Part shown: piece by piece, positions 1 to 10,749 of the stretch
How positions within the stretch are numbered: position 1 is the first letter of the stretch
Layout: every line of letters starts with the position of its first letter
Source of the DNA: Emydura subglobosa
Taxonomy: Eukaryota > Chordata > Testudines > Chelidae
DNA length: 64,000 bases
NCBI GenBank assembly: GCA_007922225.1
Contig: ML679961.1
Span: 8,861,433 to 8,925,432 of the forward strand
Direction of reading: 5' to 3'
Translations under genes and position numbers: made by a program
The notes under the pieces: generated by a model
Databases searched by the model: none
What the model was told of the DNA's origin: nothing
What the model saw: the letters and a program-made list of their open reading frames with translations, nothing else

Positions 1-14
1 CAAACTGGGGGGGG

Positions 15-667
15 GCAATAGATGGCACTCATATCCCTATCCCATCACCTGACCATCTTTCCACAGCGTAAATAAACCGGAAGGTATACTTCTCAATGGT
101 GTTGCAGGCCCTTGTGGATCACAATGGACATTTCACCGACATCAGTGTGGGGTGATCTGGAAAGGTGCATGACGTGCACTTCTTTAGGAACTCGGGTCTG
201 TTCAATAAGATGCAGGCAGGCACTTTCTTCCCTGACCAAAAAATTAACATTGGGGATGGGGAAATGCCAATAGTAATCCTGAGGGATCCTACCTACCCCT
301 TGCTCCCTTGGCTAATGAAGCCCTACGCCGGGCATCTGGACAGTGAGAAGGAGCGTTTCAACAACAGGCTCAGCAAGTGCAGAATGGTGGTGGAATGTGC
401 ATTTGGCCGTTTAAAAGTCAGATGGAGATGTCTGCTTAAGAGGCTTAACATCAGTGAAAAGAACATCCCATCAGTTATATCTGTGTGCTGTGTGCTCCAT
501 AATTTATGTGAAATGAAGGGGGAAAAGTTCCTCAGGGTTGGGCTGTGGAGGCTGATAGGCTGACTGCAAATTTTGAGCAGCCAGATTCCAGTGCTACGTT
601 CAGAGCCAACTGCAGAGCACTTCGAATTCGGGAAGCGTTAAAAAACCAGGTTTGCAATGAACAGTAG
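15..667 (+). pseudogene. Harbinger (HARBI1-like) DDE transposase, decayed, 5' part missing
   Basis: The frame holds the hallmarks of the DDE_Tnp_4 (HARBI1-like) nuclease. There is a GAIDGTH-like first catalytic Asp at codon 21-23. The second Asp is in the RDPTYPLLPWL motif near 282-312. The Glu is in the VECAFGRLKVRW motif near 390-425. All three acidic positions are present. The known reaction is cut-and-paste transposition with a DDE metal-ion active site in the nucleus. Two in-frame stops (TAA at 69-71, TGA at 153-155) and a frameshift near 535 break the gene. After the shift the C-terminal part continues in the next frame to a stop at 665-667. The longest open piece is 165-563. The N-terminal part lies outside the window. 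Confidence 0.85.
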
Positions 668-2349
668 TTATGTATATCTGTGCTGTGACTTTATTTCCCA
701 TCCCTTCCCTTTTCTCCCCCACCACGTTATAAAAGAATAAAGACAGATTTTTTTAATCCTATGAAGTTTTATTTGTGACCCATTTTAAAGGGGGGAAAGG
801 AGGATAACTTAACATTGTAAAATGTCACTGTGCAAGCAACTGTGGTTGCATGCAGTTCTTAAATGGGCCATTTTTGCTCGCCTCCACCGGTGTGGAGTGC
901 AGCACGTACTGCACCCTGTTCAGTCCCCTCCTAGACCACTTGGGGGGGGAGGCTGATAACAAAGTGGTAGGCAGTGGAGCATTTTGGAGGGGCTGCAGAC
1001 GGAGTCTGTTCTGCCACTGCTCTTCCTGGAGCTCTACAGCATGTCGGACTGATCTCTCATAATACGCAATATCTCCTGTTGCGTATCATGCTCCTGCTCC
1101 TGTGCAGATCTTCTGTGTTCCATGTCCATGTCTAGTTTTTTAGACAATGACATCCTCCAGGCTCTGAGCTGTGTCAGCAGCTGCGGAGGCGTTCATTAGT
1201 TCGCTGAACATGTCATCCTGCATTTTTTTTCCACTTCCTAATCTGGGAAAGTCTCTCAACTGGAGTTCAGCAAGGAAGGCCAAAGGCTGAGGTGTGTACT
1301 GTAGGATAAGCAAAGCACAAAGCTGTCATTGTTAGCTGACAAAAGGAAATGTTACAATGTAAAAAGTTCTCCCCTTCATGTTTACAAGGCTAAGCCAGAC
1401 CCACATTCCATTCTGTACATCTCTGAAGGTTGGACTGGCGTTACAGACATGGTAAGCAAGGGGCCACTGCATCTGTTATAGAGAGGCTTCATTAGCACTA
1501 AAATCCACAATCCACACTTGAGCAAAGAGAGGGATCACAGGGCTCCCCTGTAACATGTCAAAGATCGGTTTGGGAGGAGGGGGGCAGAACAGATTAGAGG
1601 ACACTGCTGGTGAATTGTAGCGGCAGAAAACATAGGGCAACCAGTGTCCTGACCCATAATGCCCATTGCAACAGTACTAGGACTAGGAATAGTCTTGGGG
1701 AGGCGCCCAGGGACCCTGTCCATGGCAGAGGAATAAAACGGAGTGATTGTATCGATCGGGTACTTTAAACTTGCACCATCTTCCCTAGGTGACCACGTGT
1801 GATATCAGTCTCCTGAGGGTAATGCAGGCAAAAAGGGAAGATTTGCTTCAAGCATCGGAGTACAGGCCTGGCCCTTATGCTTCTATGCTGTGTTCCACAA
1901 TGATGCCTGCTCATTTAATAGCAGAGTGGCAGGGAAAAGTATCCTACCGTGGTGAAAGAAATAAGGCTGCCCTCCCCAGAAACCTTCTGTAAAGGTTAAT
2001 AGATTACCCACATGAAAGTTTCCTTGAGATATCCACAGAGGATCCACGGAGCATACTTCTGCACATAAACAGTCTGTTTCAGGAGTAATCCTCCACTGAA
2101 GTTTGCCACCACCCAGTAAGACCCTCCCCTCAAAAACACAAACTCCTTTTAAGAAGCTGGAATGAGGACATAACCCCCCAAAAAAGATTTGCCACATACA
2201 CTCACCCCTGCATCTCAATCAGTTCCACTGTCTTGTGTGTGGCTGGACTGCTCTGGAGAAATGAACAGATCCTGGCTCTCAGGGAGAATGGATACCTGCC
2301 CTCTTGCACCTTCTATCCTCATCCTCCTCATCCACAGAGTCCTCCTCAT
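668..2349. other. internal non-coding part of the Harbinger element
   Basis: This stretch separates the 3' ends of the two convergent transposon genes. I see only short reading frames with no recognisable motif. An AATAAA at about 735-740 lies downstream of the transposase and could have been its polyadenylation signal. Nothing else is supported. Confidence 0.5.
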
Positions 2350-2688
2350 TCATCCTGGACTGAGATTCTTTGTGGTGGGGTCACTGCCGAGAACTGCATG
2401 CAGCTCCTCATAAAAGTGGCATGTTTTGGGCAAGGAGCCAGAATGGCTGTTAGTTTCCCTAGTTTTCTGATAAGCCTGCCTCAGCTCTTTGATCTTAACG
2501 TGGCACTGCTGCGCATCCCTGTTAGGCCCTTTCTCCAACATGCCATGAGATATCTTCTGGTAAATATCTAAATTTCTTTTGCTGGCGCAGAGCAGAGCCA
2601 GAACAGACTCTTTGCCTCACAGACCAATTACATCCAAGACCTCTGGTCGACTCCATGCTGCAGCGCGTTTGGGACGTGCTGTCGCCAT
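2350..2688 (-). pseudogene. Harbinger-encoded Myb/SANT-like DNA-binding protein, decayed
   Basis: Read on the minus strand from ATG at 2688 to TGA at 2350, this is a 112-codon frame with an in-frame TGA at codon 24 (2617-2619). That stop stands where a Trp would be expected (TGG to TGA) in the first helix of the domain. The N-terminus is basic (ATARPKRAAAW), followed by a helix-rich segment and a QCHVKIKELRQAYQK-like helix typical of the trihelix/Myb-like proteins of Harbinger transposons. In that family the protein binds transposon ends and helps bring the transposase into the nucleus. The frame ends shortly after the domain, so a longer C-terminal tail may be lost. It is convergent with the transposase, as in intact family members. 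Confidence 0.75.
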
Positions 2689-3354
2689 GAGCAGTTAAGC
2701 TACAAAGCGCTCTCCACATTGTCTAAGAGGAAATGGAAATTCAAAATTTCCCGGGGCTTGAGTGGAGGAGCCATTTCCTGTTTACGTGGCTACATTACAG
2801 CAGAATGTGAATGTCCAGAGCGGTCACAACGGGACATTATGGAATACCTCCCAGAGGCCAATGGCGTATATTTAGGTTGCGTTCTGACTACACTGACGCA
2901 AATTCGACCCATGGAATTCGAATTCAGCACTGCACCATTTGCAGAGGTGGTTTTATTAGATTGACTTTTACTGTGCTTTAAATCAATGGAACTTACGTGC
3001 CAGCAGAGACGCGTACTTTAGGGGGTCGATGTAAGCAGAGTTACATCTACCTCCATTGCCAGTGTAGACCAGGCCTTAGAAAGAGAAACATTACCCATTC
3101 CTGTCAATTCAGCTATTCCAAAAGGATATACTTCCAAAACTTCTATCCATAAACTCATGCACATTTTGGGGATGTTGTATGTTTTCTACCATTTTTCAGA
3201 GGAAGCAAAAGTGCATAAAAAGTGGAAGGGTGTCAACAAAAAACTGAAGAACCCTCTTGAAAAAGCAATTACAGTTAAGAGAAAGAAGCACATATATTAT
3301 ATCTGAGCCTTAGCTCTCCTCATGTAATACCCATCAATCTAGGACTAATAACTG

Positions 3355-3710
3355 TTGAAAAAAATTTTTTTTCAGGTTGACCAAAACACTTTGGTAGATC
3401 CATAATGAAATGTTTTGTTTCTATTTAAAGGTTTTTAAAAAATGTTTTTACATTTTTTAAATAAAATTGAGGGAAATTCCAAAATGAAATGAAACAATAA
3501 ACCAAAATATTTCCTTTCGTAAATGTCCAAAACAAATTGTTTCAACATTTCGGGGGGGAAGGGGGGTAGGAATTATTTTTTCTCAATCAAAACAATTTGC
3601 CGAAATAGACCCAAATTCACATATTTTTTCAATCGACTTGCATCTGCATTTTTTAGCAAAAGAGTTTTCACAAGAAAAATGTTGTCCAGTTCTACCATTG
3701 ACAATTCCCC
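3355..3710. repeat. A/T-rich low-complexity repeat
   Basis: This is a run of poly-A and poly-T blocks with many TTTT, AAAA and TTTC words and a G-rich island at about 3550-3567. It resembles A/T-rich interspersed repeats common in reptile genomes, but I cannot name the family. It may be the insertion site or degenerate 5' flank of the CR1 that follows. Confidence 0.4.
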
Positions 3711-3716
3711 CTAATA

Positions 3717-6245
3717 TATAGACAGGTACAACTAGAGAATCCCAAAAATGAATGCTTCTCGGAGCAGCTAGTTCTGGAACCCACAAGGGGAGAGGCATTC
3801 TTGATTTAGTCCTACCTGACGCACAGGATCTGGTCCAAGATCTGAATACAGCTGAAGCACTTGACAATAGCAACCATAATGTAATTAAATTTAACAAGCT
3901 TGTGGGGGAAAAATACTAAAGATATCCACCACAGTAGCATTTAATGTCCAAAAGGGGAACTACTCAAAAATAAGAAAGCTAGTTAAATGGAAATTAAAAG
4001 AACAGTGACAACAGTGAAATGCCTGGAAGCTGCATGGAAACTTTTAAAAACATCATAATAGAGGCTCAAACTAAATACCCCAAATAAAAATAAAACAGTA
4101 AGAGGACCAAAAACCACCACCATGATTTAACAGCAGAGTAAAAGAGGGAGTTAGAGACAAAAAGGCAAGCTTAAGAATTGGAAGTCAAATCTTACTGAGG
4201 AAAATAGAAAGGAGCATAAACTCTGTTAAGTAAAGTGTAAAAGTATAATTAGGCAAACCAAAAAAGAATTTGAAGAGCAACTAGCAAAAGACACAAAAAC
4301 TAACAGCAACATTTTTTTAACTATATCAAAAGCAGGAAGCCTTCCAAACAATCAGTGGAGCCACTGGACAATCAAGATGCTAAAGGAACACTCAAGGAAG
4401 ACAGGGCGGTTGCAGAGAAGCTAAATGAATTCTTTGCATCAGCCTTCACTGCAAAGGATGTGAGGGAGACTCCAATACCTGAGCCATTCTTTTTAAGTGA
4501 CAAATCTTAGGAACTGTCCCAGACTGAGATGTCAGTAGAGGAGGTTTTGCAACTAACTGATACATTTAAACAGCAATAAGTCACCAGGACCAGATGGTAT
4601 TCACACAAGAGTTCTGAATGAACTCAAATAGGAAATTGCAGAACTACTAACTGTGGTATGTAACTTATCACTTAAATTAGTCTTTGTATCAGATGACTGG
4701 AGGATAGCTAATGTAACACCCATTTTTTTAAAAGGCTCTAGAGGCAATCCTGGCAATTACAGGCCAGTAACACTAACTTCAGTACCTGGCAAATTGGTTA
4801 AAACTATAGTAAAGAACAGAATTATCAGACACATAAATGAACATGATATGTTGGGAAAGAGTTAACATGGCTTTTGTAAAGAAAAATCACACCTCACCAA
4901 TCTACTAGAATTATTTGAGGGGGTCAACAAGCATGTGAACAAGGGAATCCTGTGGATAAAGTGTACTTGGACTTTCAGAAATCCTTTGACAAGGCTCCAC
5001 AACCAAAGTCTCCTAAACAAAATAAGCAGCCACGGGATAAGAGGGAAGGTCCTTTCATGGATCAGTAACTGTTTAAAAGATAGAAACAAAAGGTAGAAAT
5101 AAAAGGTAAGATTTAACAATGGAAAAAGATAAATAGTGGTATCCCCCAAGGGTCTGTGCTGGCACCAATGCTGTTCAACATATTCATAAATGAACTGGAG
5201 AAAAGGGTAAACAGTAAGGTGGCAAAGTTTGCAGATGACACAAAATTACTCGAGATAGGTACATCCAAAGATGACTGGGAAGAGTTACAAAGAGATCTCA
5301 CAATACTTGGTGACTATGCAACAAAATGGCAGATGAAATTCAATGTTGATAAGTGCAATGTAATTCACATTGGAAAACAATAATCCCAACTCTACATATA
5401 AAATGATGGGGGTCTAAATTAGCTGTTACCACTCAAGAAAAAGATCCTGGAGTCATCGTAGATAGTTTTCTGAAAACATTTGTTCAATGTGCAGCAGCAG
5501 TCAAAAAAGCGAACAGAATGTTAGGAACCTTTAGGAAAAGATAGATAAGAAAGCGGAAAATATCACAGTGCTGCTGCATAAATCTATGGTACATCCTCGC
5601 CTTGAATACTGAGTTCAGTTCCTGTCACCCCACCTCGAAAAAGATATATTAGAATTGGAAAAGTTACAGAGAAGGGCAACAAAAATTATAAGGAGTCTGG
5701 AACAGTTTCCACAGGAGGAGAGATTAAAGACTAGGACTGTTCATCTTAGAAAAGAGACGACTAAGGGGGGAAAATATAATAGAAGTCTATCAAATCATAA
5801 ATAGTGTGAAGAAAGTGAATAGGGCAGTGTTATTTACTCCTTCACATAACACAAGAATTAAGGGTCATCCAATGAAATTAACAGGCAGCAGGTTTAAAAC
5901 AAACATGAAGAAATATTTCTTCACACCACACACAGTCAACCTGTGGAACTCATTGCCAAGGGGATGTTGTGAAGGTCAAAAGCATAAGCAGGTTCAAAAG
6001 AGAATTAGATAAATTCATGGAGAATAGTGGCTGTTAGCCAAAATTGTCAGGAATGCACCCCATGTTCTGGGTGTCCATAAACCTCTGACTGCCAGGAGTG
6101 CGGACGGGACTGGATGACAAAGGATGACTCTCTTAATAATTGCCTGTTCTGTTCATTCCGTCTGAAGCATTTGGCGCTGGCCACTCTTGGAAGAAAGGAT
6201 GGACCATTGGTCTAACCCAGTATGGCCATTCTTATGTTCTCATGT
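3717..6245 (+). mobile_element. CR1-family LINE, long but decayed copy
   Basis: This is a plus-strand CR1-type LINE running from the end of the endonuclease region through reverse transcriptase to the 3' end. Open pieces are 4653-4865 (GNPGNYRPVTL, RT fingers), 5156-5383 (LFNIFINELE then the FADDTKL catalytic box) and 5806-6012 (C-terminal region with NLWNSLP). Many stops and frameshifts lie between them, so it is an old pseudogene. The 3' end has the GGACCATTGGTCTAACCCAG tract and ends near TTCTTATGTTCTCATG, the short 3'-terminal repeat typical of CR1. At about 2.5 kb it is the longest CR1 here. It is more divergent than the copies at 17.4 and 23.4 kb and probably belongs to a different subfamily. 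Confidence 0.85.
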
Positions 6246-6439
6246 AAGCCTTGCTAAAGACAGCAGCACTGCTTTTCATTTCGTGACGTGCACAGGATGC
6301 ATATGCCACTGTGATACCACTGAATATACAACAGCCTCTGTAACAGTTAGTTACCTAAATGTGTTGGGGCGGGGGAGAGCTGTGAATCTCTAAGAAGAAA
6401 TCTCTGAAGGAAGTCTTGATACGATGTGTTGTCTGTGTG

Positions 6440-6615
6440 ACACTACAGATCTTCAAGGCCACCCGACACCCTCAGTTTGAGCCCAGGTGGCTTGCCTGCA
6501 TGTCCACACAGCTATTTTTAGGGTGCTATCTTGAGCCCTGCTAGCATGAGTCTGTCAACCCAGAGTGAGAGGTGCAGCATAGACACAGTCAATGGGCTAC
6601 ATGAAACCAGCCCAG
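6440..6615. mobile_element. MITE-like fragment
   Basis: The stretch contains CATGTCCACACAGCTATTTT and GCATAGACAC words that look like the ends of Harbinger-type MITEs, with a GC-richer centre. The copy is degenerate and its termini cannot be fixed. The rest of 6246-6789 shows nothing recognisable. Confidence 0.35.
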
Positions 6616-6789
6616 GAATCAGCGTCTCGCACTGAAACCTCCAGTTTGATTTATGCCATTTGGTCCTCAGGGAAGCCAGGGGCGGGGAGGGGGGAGCCCG
6701 ACAGCAGCGTATGTTTGGCAACTTTCACAAACTTCTTTTTCATATAAATGAGTTTTGAAAACCAGGGGGGGTGGGTGGGGAGCTGCTGC

Positions 6790-6886
6790 TTCTACTCCGA
6801 GAACACAGAACCGTAGACATGTAGGGCTGAAAAGGACATCGAGAGGACATCCAGTCCCTCTGCCCACACGAAGGCAGAATTAGATT
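6790..6886 (-). mobile_element. CR1 3' end, piece 1 of a split copy
   Basis: This is the antisense CR1 3' UTR, with the TAGGGCTGAAAAGGACATC and ACATCCAGTCC motifs seen at CR1 tails. It stops at 6886. The same element resumes at 7787, so the 900 bp between is an insertion. Confidence 0.7.
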
Positions 6887-7785
6887 CACCGGCGCCAGAA
6901 CCAGGGAGGTCAGGGAGCCATGGGCTTTTTTAACATAAGAAACATTTGGGGTGTAGGTAAAACGTGATCGTACCCAGAGGCGACGCATCCCTGCCCGTGA
7001 TTTCTGCCAAGGTTCACCCCAGAGCATGGCCGGCAGCAGCCTTTCAGCACTGGGGGCAGGAAGGGACAGGAGCTGCTTCCAGCAGCAGCAGCGGGGAGAG
7101 GGATGACCTGGCTCCTGTCTTTGCAGAGCTCACCCCTTCACTCCCACCACCAGCAGCTGGAAGCAGCTCCCAGCCCTTCCTGCCCGCACAGCGCTGAAAG
7201 GCAACTAACACCTCCAGGCTGCTGCCGGCCGCTGACGTAACCTGGCCGGCTCCTGTCCCCCCGGCTGCAGCGCAGGCAGGAAGGAGTTACGCCCTAAGGA
7301 GACACTGTGCATGGGGCCCCAGGGAACCTGACTGCAGGGCCTTCCGCAGCTGCGGACCTGTCCAGAGGTGGCTCAGCAGGGGAGAGCGCCCCCTACAGGA
7401 GGAGCAGCGCCGCACGTGGCTGCTTCCTCGGGCACAAATCCTAGGGGACGGAGCAGCCCCTGGGGCCAAGACACGGGGCGGCGGGAGAATTTGGCACTAA
7501 GCCCTGGACAGGGGGACTGCGGCAAACCCTGCGTGTTTGGGTGGGAACAGGCAGGACATCACTTTCTCCAACCCAGCCCCCAGCTCCAGCCATGTTTAGA
7601 ACTAAAGTTGTCTTATTTTTTGTTTGTTAGGTCGTGCTCTAATTATACCTTCAATGTGGCTACACTGTGTATTCTGGTTGTTTACGTCACGGCTGTACTC
7701 GGCGGGATATTTACGTAGCATTTTAATTCTTCCACTACTTTTGCCTTGCCCCCTCCCCACATCTACAAAGGTTGCGGCACCCTTG
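6887..7785. mobile_element. hAT-like non-autonomous insertion in a CR1
   Basis: The insertion is flanked by near-identical octamers, ATTAGATT (6879-6886) and CTTAGATT (7786-7793), matching at 7 of 8 positions. An 8-bp duplication is the hAT signature. Its ends are weakly inverted: CACCGGCGCCAGAACC against CAAGGGTGCCGCAACC on the other strand, 11 of 16 matching. No transposase frame is visible. It is GC-rich over 6960-7560 and includes the inverted repeat at 7040-7201. The interruption of the CR1 is clearer than the hAT assignment. Confidence 0.6.
7040..7201. repeat. long inverted repeat (about 49-bp arms)
   Basis: The arms 7040-7088 and 7151-7201 are reverse complements at about 90 percent. 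Both carry CCTTTCAGC, GGGCAGGAAGGG and GAGCTGCTTCCAGC in order, around a spacer of about 62 bp. Transcribed, it could form a long hairpin. It sits wholly inside the hAT-like insertion. Confidence 0.8.
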
Positions 7786-7786
7786 C

Positions 7787-8290
7787 TTAGATTATCCCCG
7801 ACAGGTATTTGTCTAACCTGATTTTGCGATTCCACAATCTCCCTTGGTACCTTGTTCCAGTGTTCACCTCCCCTTACTCTTAGCAAGTTTTGTCTAACAT
7901 CAAATCTGAATCGTCCTTACTGCAATCTGAGCTGCTTATGTCTTACCCTACCCTCTATGGACACAGAGAACAATTCCTCACCTTCCTCTTTATAACAACC
8001 TGTTACACATTTGAAGGCTGTTACCAGGTCCCGCTTCAGCCTTCTCTTTTGTAAACTAAACGTGCCCAATTCCTTCAGCCTTGCCTCATAAGCCAAGTTT
8101 TCCAAACCTCTTCTCATTTTTATTGCTCTCCTCTGTTCTCTCTCCAATTTCTTCGTATCTTTCTTGAAGTGCAATGTCGAAATCTGGACACAAATCCAGC
8201 TGAAGCCTCCTCAGTGCCAAGGAGAGCAGAGCAATTGCTCCACGTCTTACATTAGACACTCCTGCTAATACAGCCCAGAATGACATAGCT
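7787..8290 (-). mobile_element. CR1 3' part, piece 2 of a split copy
   Basis: This is an antisense CR1 covering the C-terminal coding region. Minus-strand frames contain EREQRRAIKMRRGLENLAYE and FSLQKRRLKRDL, matching the QQRATKM...[13 protein letters not shown] region of the intact copy at 23.4 kb. Frameshifts break it. It is 5' truncated near 8290. Confidence 0.8.
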
Positions 8291-8756
8291 AGGACATGAT
8301 TGACCTTAGAGATTGACCACCGTTAGAAACAAATAGGCATCACAAAATATACTGAAGAATGCACTAGATTCAGGGTAATGGGAAAGTATTCCTGGCCATG
8401 AAACCCAGCCCGAACCCCAGTGATGTGTGTGTCAGGAGGAGCATTTTCATGTTGCCAGCCATGGCTCTGCTGGTTCAAGATCCTTTGAGTTAAGACATTT
8501 TCTTCTCATAGTTCTTCTAATGTGTTTCTACATGGCAAATCTATCTAGATTCTTACAGTATGCCCATTGCTGCGGTATCTGAGTGTAAATGCATACAGTA
8601 ATTGACAGAGAAGATCCTAAATAGTTGTGTGAATCGTTTACAATAGCTCATTTACTTGACAAAGTTAGCCCTTTTTCTGTTTGTGGTTCACCTAGTAGCG
8701 GACTTCCATTTTTATAAATTTGCTATTCAGAATTATTAAATAGATTTATTGCATAA
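8291..8756. other. no recognised feature
   Basis: This is A/T-rich DNA between a truncated CR1 and the solo LTR. No reading frame or repeat is recognised. Confidence 0.5.
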
Positions 8757-8890
8757 ATATTGTGAGATAGCGAGAGCAGGGGACAGCAGGAGAGTGGTGG
8801 AAGGAAGGTCTGTGAGCCCGAGAATGCTCAGGGCTCTGTTCCCTGCGGACTGACTAAGTAGCATCAGGGGGCAATTAGAGGCAGCTGGGG

Positions 8891-8923
8891 CCAATGAAGG
8901 ACCAGCCAGGTGCTTCATAAAAG
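8891..8923 (+). promoter_or_regulatory. candidate LTR promoter boxes
   Basis: CCAAT at 8891-8895 and CATAAAAG at 8916-8923 have CCAAT-to-TATA order and spacing compatible with a pol II promoter inside the solo LTR. Activity is not shown. Confidence 0.4.
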
Positions 8924-8960
8924 CTCCCCGCCCCAACCAGTCAGGGCACAAGCTGGAGGA

Positions 8961-9064
8961 GTGCTGTGCTGTGCTGTGCTGTGCTGTGCTGTGCTGTGCT
9001 GTGCTGTNNNNNNNNNNGCTGTGCTGTGCTGTGCTGTGCTGTGCTGTGCTGTGCTGTGCTGTGC
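8961..9064. repeat. (GTGCT)n pentanucleotide array with sequence gap
   Basis: The units are perfect GTGCT on both sides of ten undetermined bases (9008-9017). Repeat phase is the same before and after the gap, as if exactly two units were missing, but the true length is unknown. The array lies inside the solo LTR. Confidence 0.95.
9008..9017. other. assembly gap (10 N)
   Basis: These are ten N inside the GTGCT array, so the array length is uncertain. Confidence 0.99.
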
Positions 9065-9119
9065 ATAGGATAGGATAGGATAGGATAGGATAGGATAGGA
9101 TAGGATAGGATAGGATAGG
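9065..9119. repeat. (ATAGG)11 pentanucleotide array
   Basis: Eleven perfect ATAGG units directly abut the GTGCT array, so two unrelated pentanucleotide repeats sit head to tail inside the LTR. Confidence 0.97.
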
Positions 9120-9799
9120 GAGTGCTGGCTTACGTGGAGGAACAGATGAGAGTGGAGAGTCCTGTGGACAGAGAAAGGTACCCGGCTCAAGGAGCCAGAA
9201 GGAGGGGGGAGACTGGCCCAGGGAAAGACAGCGCAGCTGGGGAAACAGTGCCAGTAGCAGATAGCTGCTGCTCATAGCGCCCCTGGGCTGGGACCCGGAG
9301 GAGCGGGTGGGCTTGGGTCCCTACCCCCCTCCTCAGGGAAGGCGGGTACTGGACATGCCCTGACCCACTACGAACTGTACAAGCGTGGGACCCACTAGAG
9401 TGGAGCGGACTATTTGCCACAATATACTTAGCTCAGTGGATTGCTGGTTAGCTATTGACTGCAATCATTCATTCTGGCCACTGTTTGTTATTCGCTCTGT
9501 ATGATTGGTCCCCTAAGGCACGTGGTATCATTTCTGTTCCCGACTGTATGATTGAAACGTGCAAATAGGAGGAGGGCTTTCCCAGGTCATTTCTGGTTTG
9601 ATCTTCTCTGACTTCACGTTGGCATGAGTATTAGCAAGAGATTCACTTTCTGTGAACATTCTTGCCTACAAGAATTCACTCATTCTAATGATTATGGAAA
9701 ACGGAACAGGATACAAATCCTGACGCTTCCTTCAAACAAAGGTTTACAAACAATTTTTTGAAATAATTGCCTAGTTCTAGTCCTAACTGTATCAACTGC

Positions 9800-10749
9800 A
9801 TTTACAATTACATAAAAACTATATTAAAATATATTATTAAAGTTGCAGAATCAAGCCCTCAAAAGTTAGGAAGTGCTAGAATTAAGGTTGCCTTCTTTAA
9901 GGTACCTCACTTCAGATCCCTTGTGCATACACCTTCTGATAGTATGCGGACATGTGGAAAAAAATAGTTTTTAATAACAACACCCCTACCTCGGGGAGTA
10001 CAGAAGATGGAGGATGCTCTCTGAATATTCAATATTTTGTTTTATCCTCATCATTCAATGTGTGGCCCCCTTGCATTATTTATTGCACATCATCCAAATG
10101 CTGTACACAATACTGAGTTATTAATTCCTTGATGGGCTTTTCAATGCTGCTCTCATTGACTCCTATGAACAACTAGGATAATACAATGAATTTATCTTCA
10201 CAACCTCCCTGTGAGATTAGATGGTATTGTACCCATTTTACACTTAGGAAACTGAGGCACATAAGATTAAAGCCAAAATTGCCACAAGTATCCATTAATT
10301 TCAGATGCCCGATTTAAGAAGCCTAGTGACTTATAGTTCAGAGTTGTTAGCATTTTTACATGTTCAGAGTAGAGTCACCTAAGTTGCAGTCATGAGTGCC
10401 CAGCATTTCTGCAAACCAGACCCCAGGTGCCCCATAAAATGAGGAACACACAGCAGCCACCTTTGAAAATCTTGGTTTAAGTGACTTGCCTGACATCACA
10501 CAGGAACTCTGTGGCAAAGGCAGGTAGACACTCCATTTCTCCAACCACAGCAGCACGCACCTGCCTCTGCCACAAAACTCTCTGTTCTTTCTGCAGTTCC
10601 CTGCCTCATTCACGCTACAACTTCCCAACTTCTGCAACAAACAAAGCAGAGATCCTACAGACAACAGTGTCATTCGCTAACCAACCTTGATTCACTCCCA
10701 CTGCATAGCAGTCTGTCCTGTGTGTTGAACAAGGAAAGGATCTTGTGGG
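9800..10749 (+). repeat. unclassified long repeat family A, copy 1, left part
   Basis: The stretch is colinear with 55676-56540 and, at its ends, with 27737-28200. Shared blocks include AAGTTAGGAAGTGCTAGAATT (here 9867-9887), a CAATGTGTGGCCCC block near 10057, GAATTTATCTTCACAAC near 10187, CAGACCCCAGGTGCC near 10418 and CTACAGACAACAG near 10656. The left end resembles the reverse complement of the right end (11280-11345), so the element has inverted ends like a large MITE. No coding capacity is seen. A hAT-like MITE interrupts it at 10750. Confidence 0.65.

Larger units (their letters stand above)
1..3075 (+). mobile_element. PIF/Harbinger DNA transposon, right-hand part
   Basis: The window opens inside the transposase gene, so the left end is missing. 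The element carries two convergent decayed genes: a DDE transposase on the plus strand and a Myb/SANT-like protein on the minus strand. This is the usual two-gene content of autonomous Harbinger elements. The right end reads GTGTAGACCAGGCC and is followed by TTA at 3076-3078, which fits the 3-bp TWA target preference of the superfamily. Related termini occur near 15.45, 16.85, 42.4, 42.7 and 48.0 kb. Both genes contain stops, so this copy is dead. Confidence 0.8.
8761..9421 (+). mobile_element. solo LTR of a retroelement
   Basis: The segment begins TGTGAG and ends GCCACA, so it has TG...CA ends with TGTG/CACA inverted tips. It is flanked by ATAT on both sides (8757-8760 and 9422-9425), a 4-bp target duplication typical of ERV1-like or some Gypsy elements. 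A CCAAT and a CATAAAAG box stand 20 bp apart at 8891-8923, as in a U3 promoter. There is no internal retroviral coding sequence, so it is a solo LTR. Orientation is taken from the promoter boxes. The middle is filled by two pentanucleotide arrays and a 10-base gap. The retroelement class is not determined. Confidence 0.65.

Noticed and set aside
2719..2964. 81-residue plus-strand frame near the Harbinger right end
   Set aside because: It lies within transposon terminal DNA, has no known domain and is not conserved with either transposon gene.
8736..9275. 179-residue frame with repeated Ser-Tyr-Pro-Ile-Leu and Thr-Ala-Gln-His-Ser units
   Set aside because: It is a translation of the two pentanucleotide arrays and crosses an N gap, so it is not a gene.
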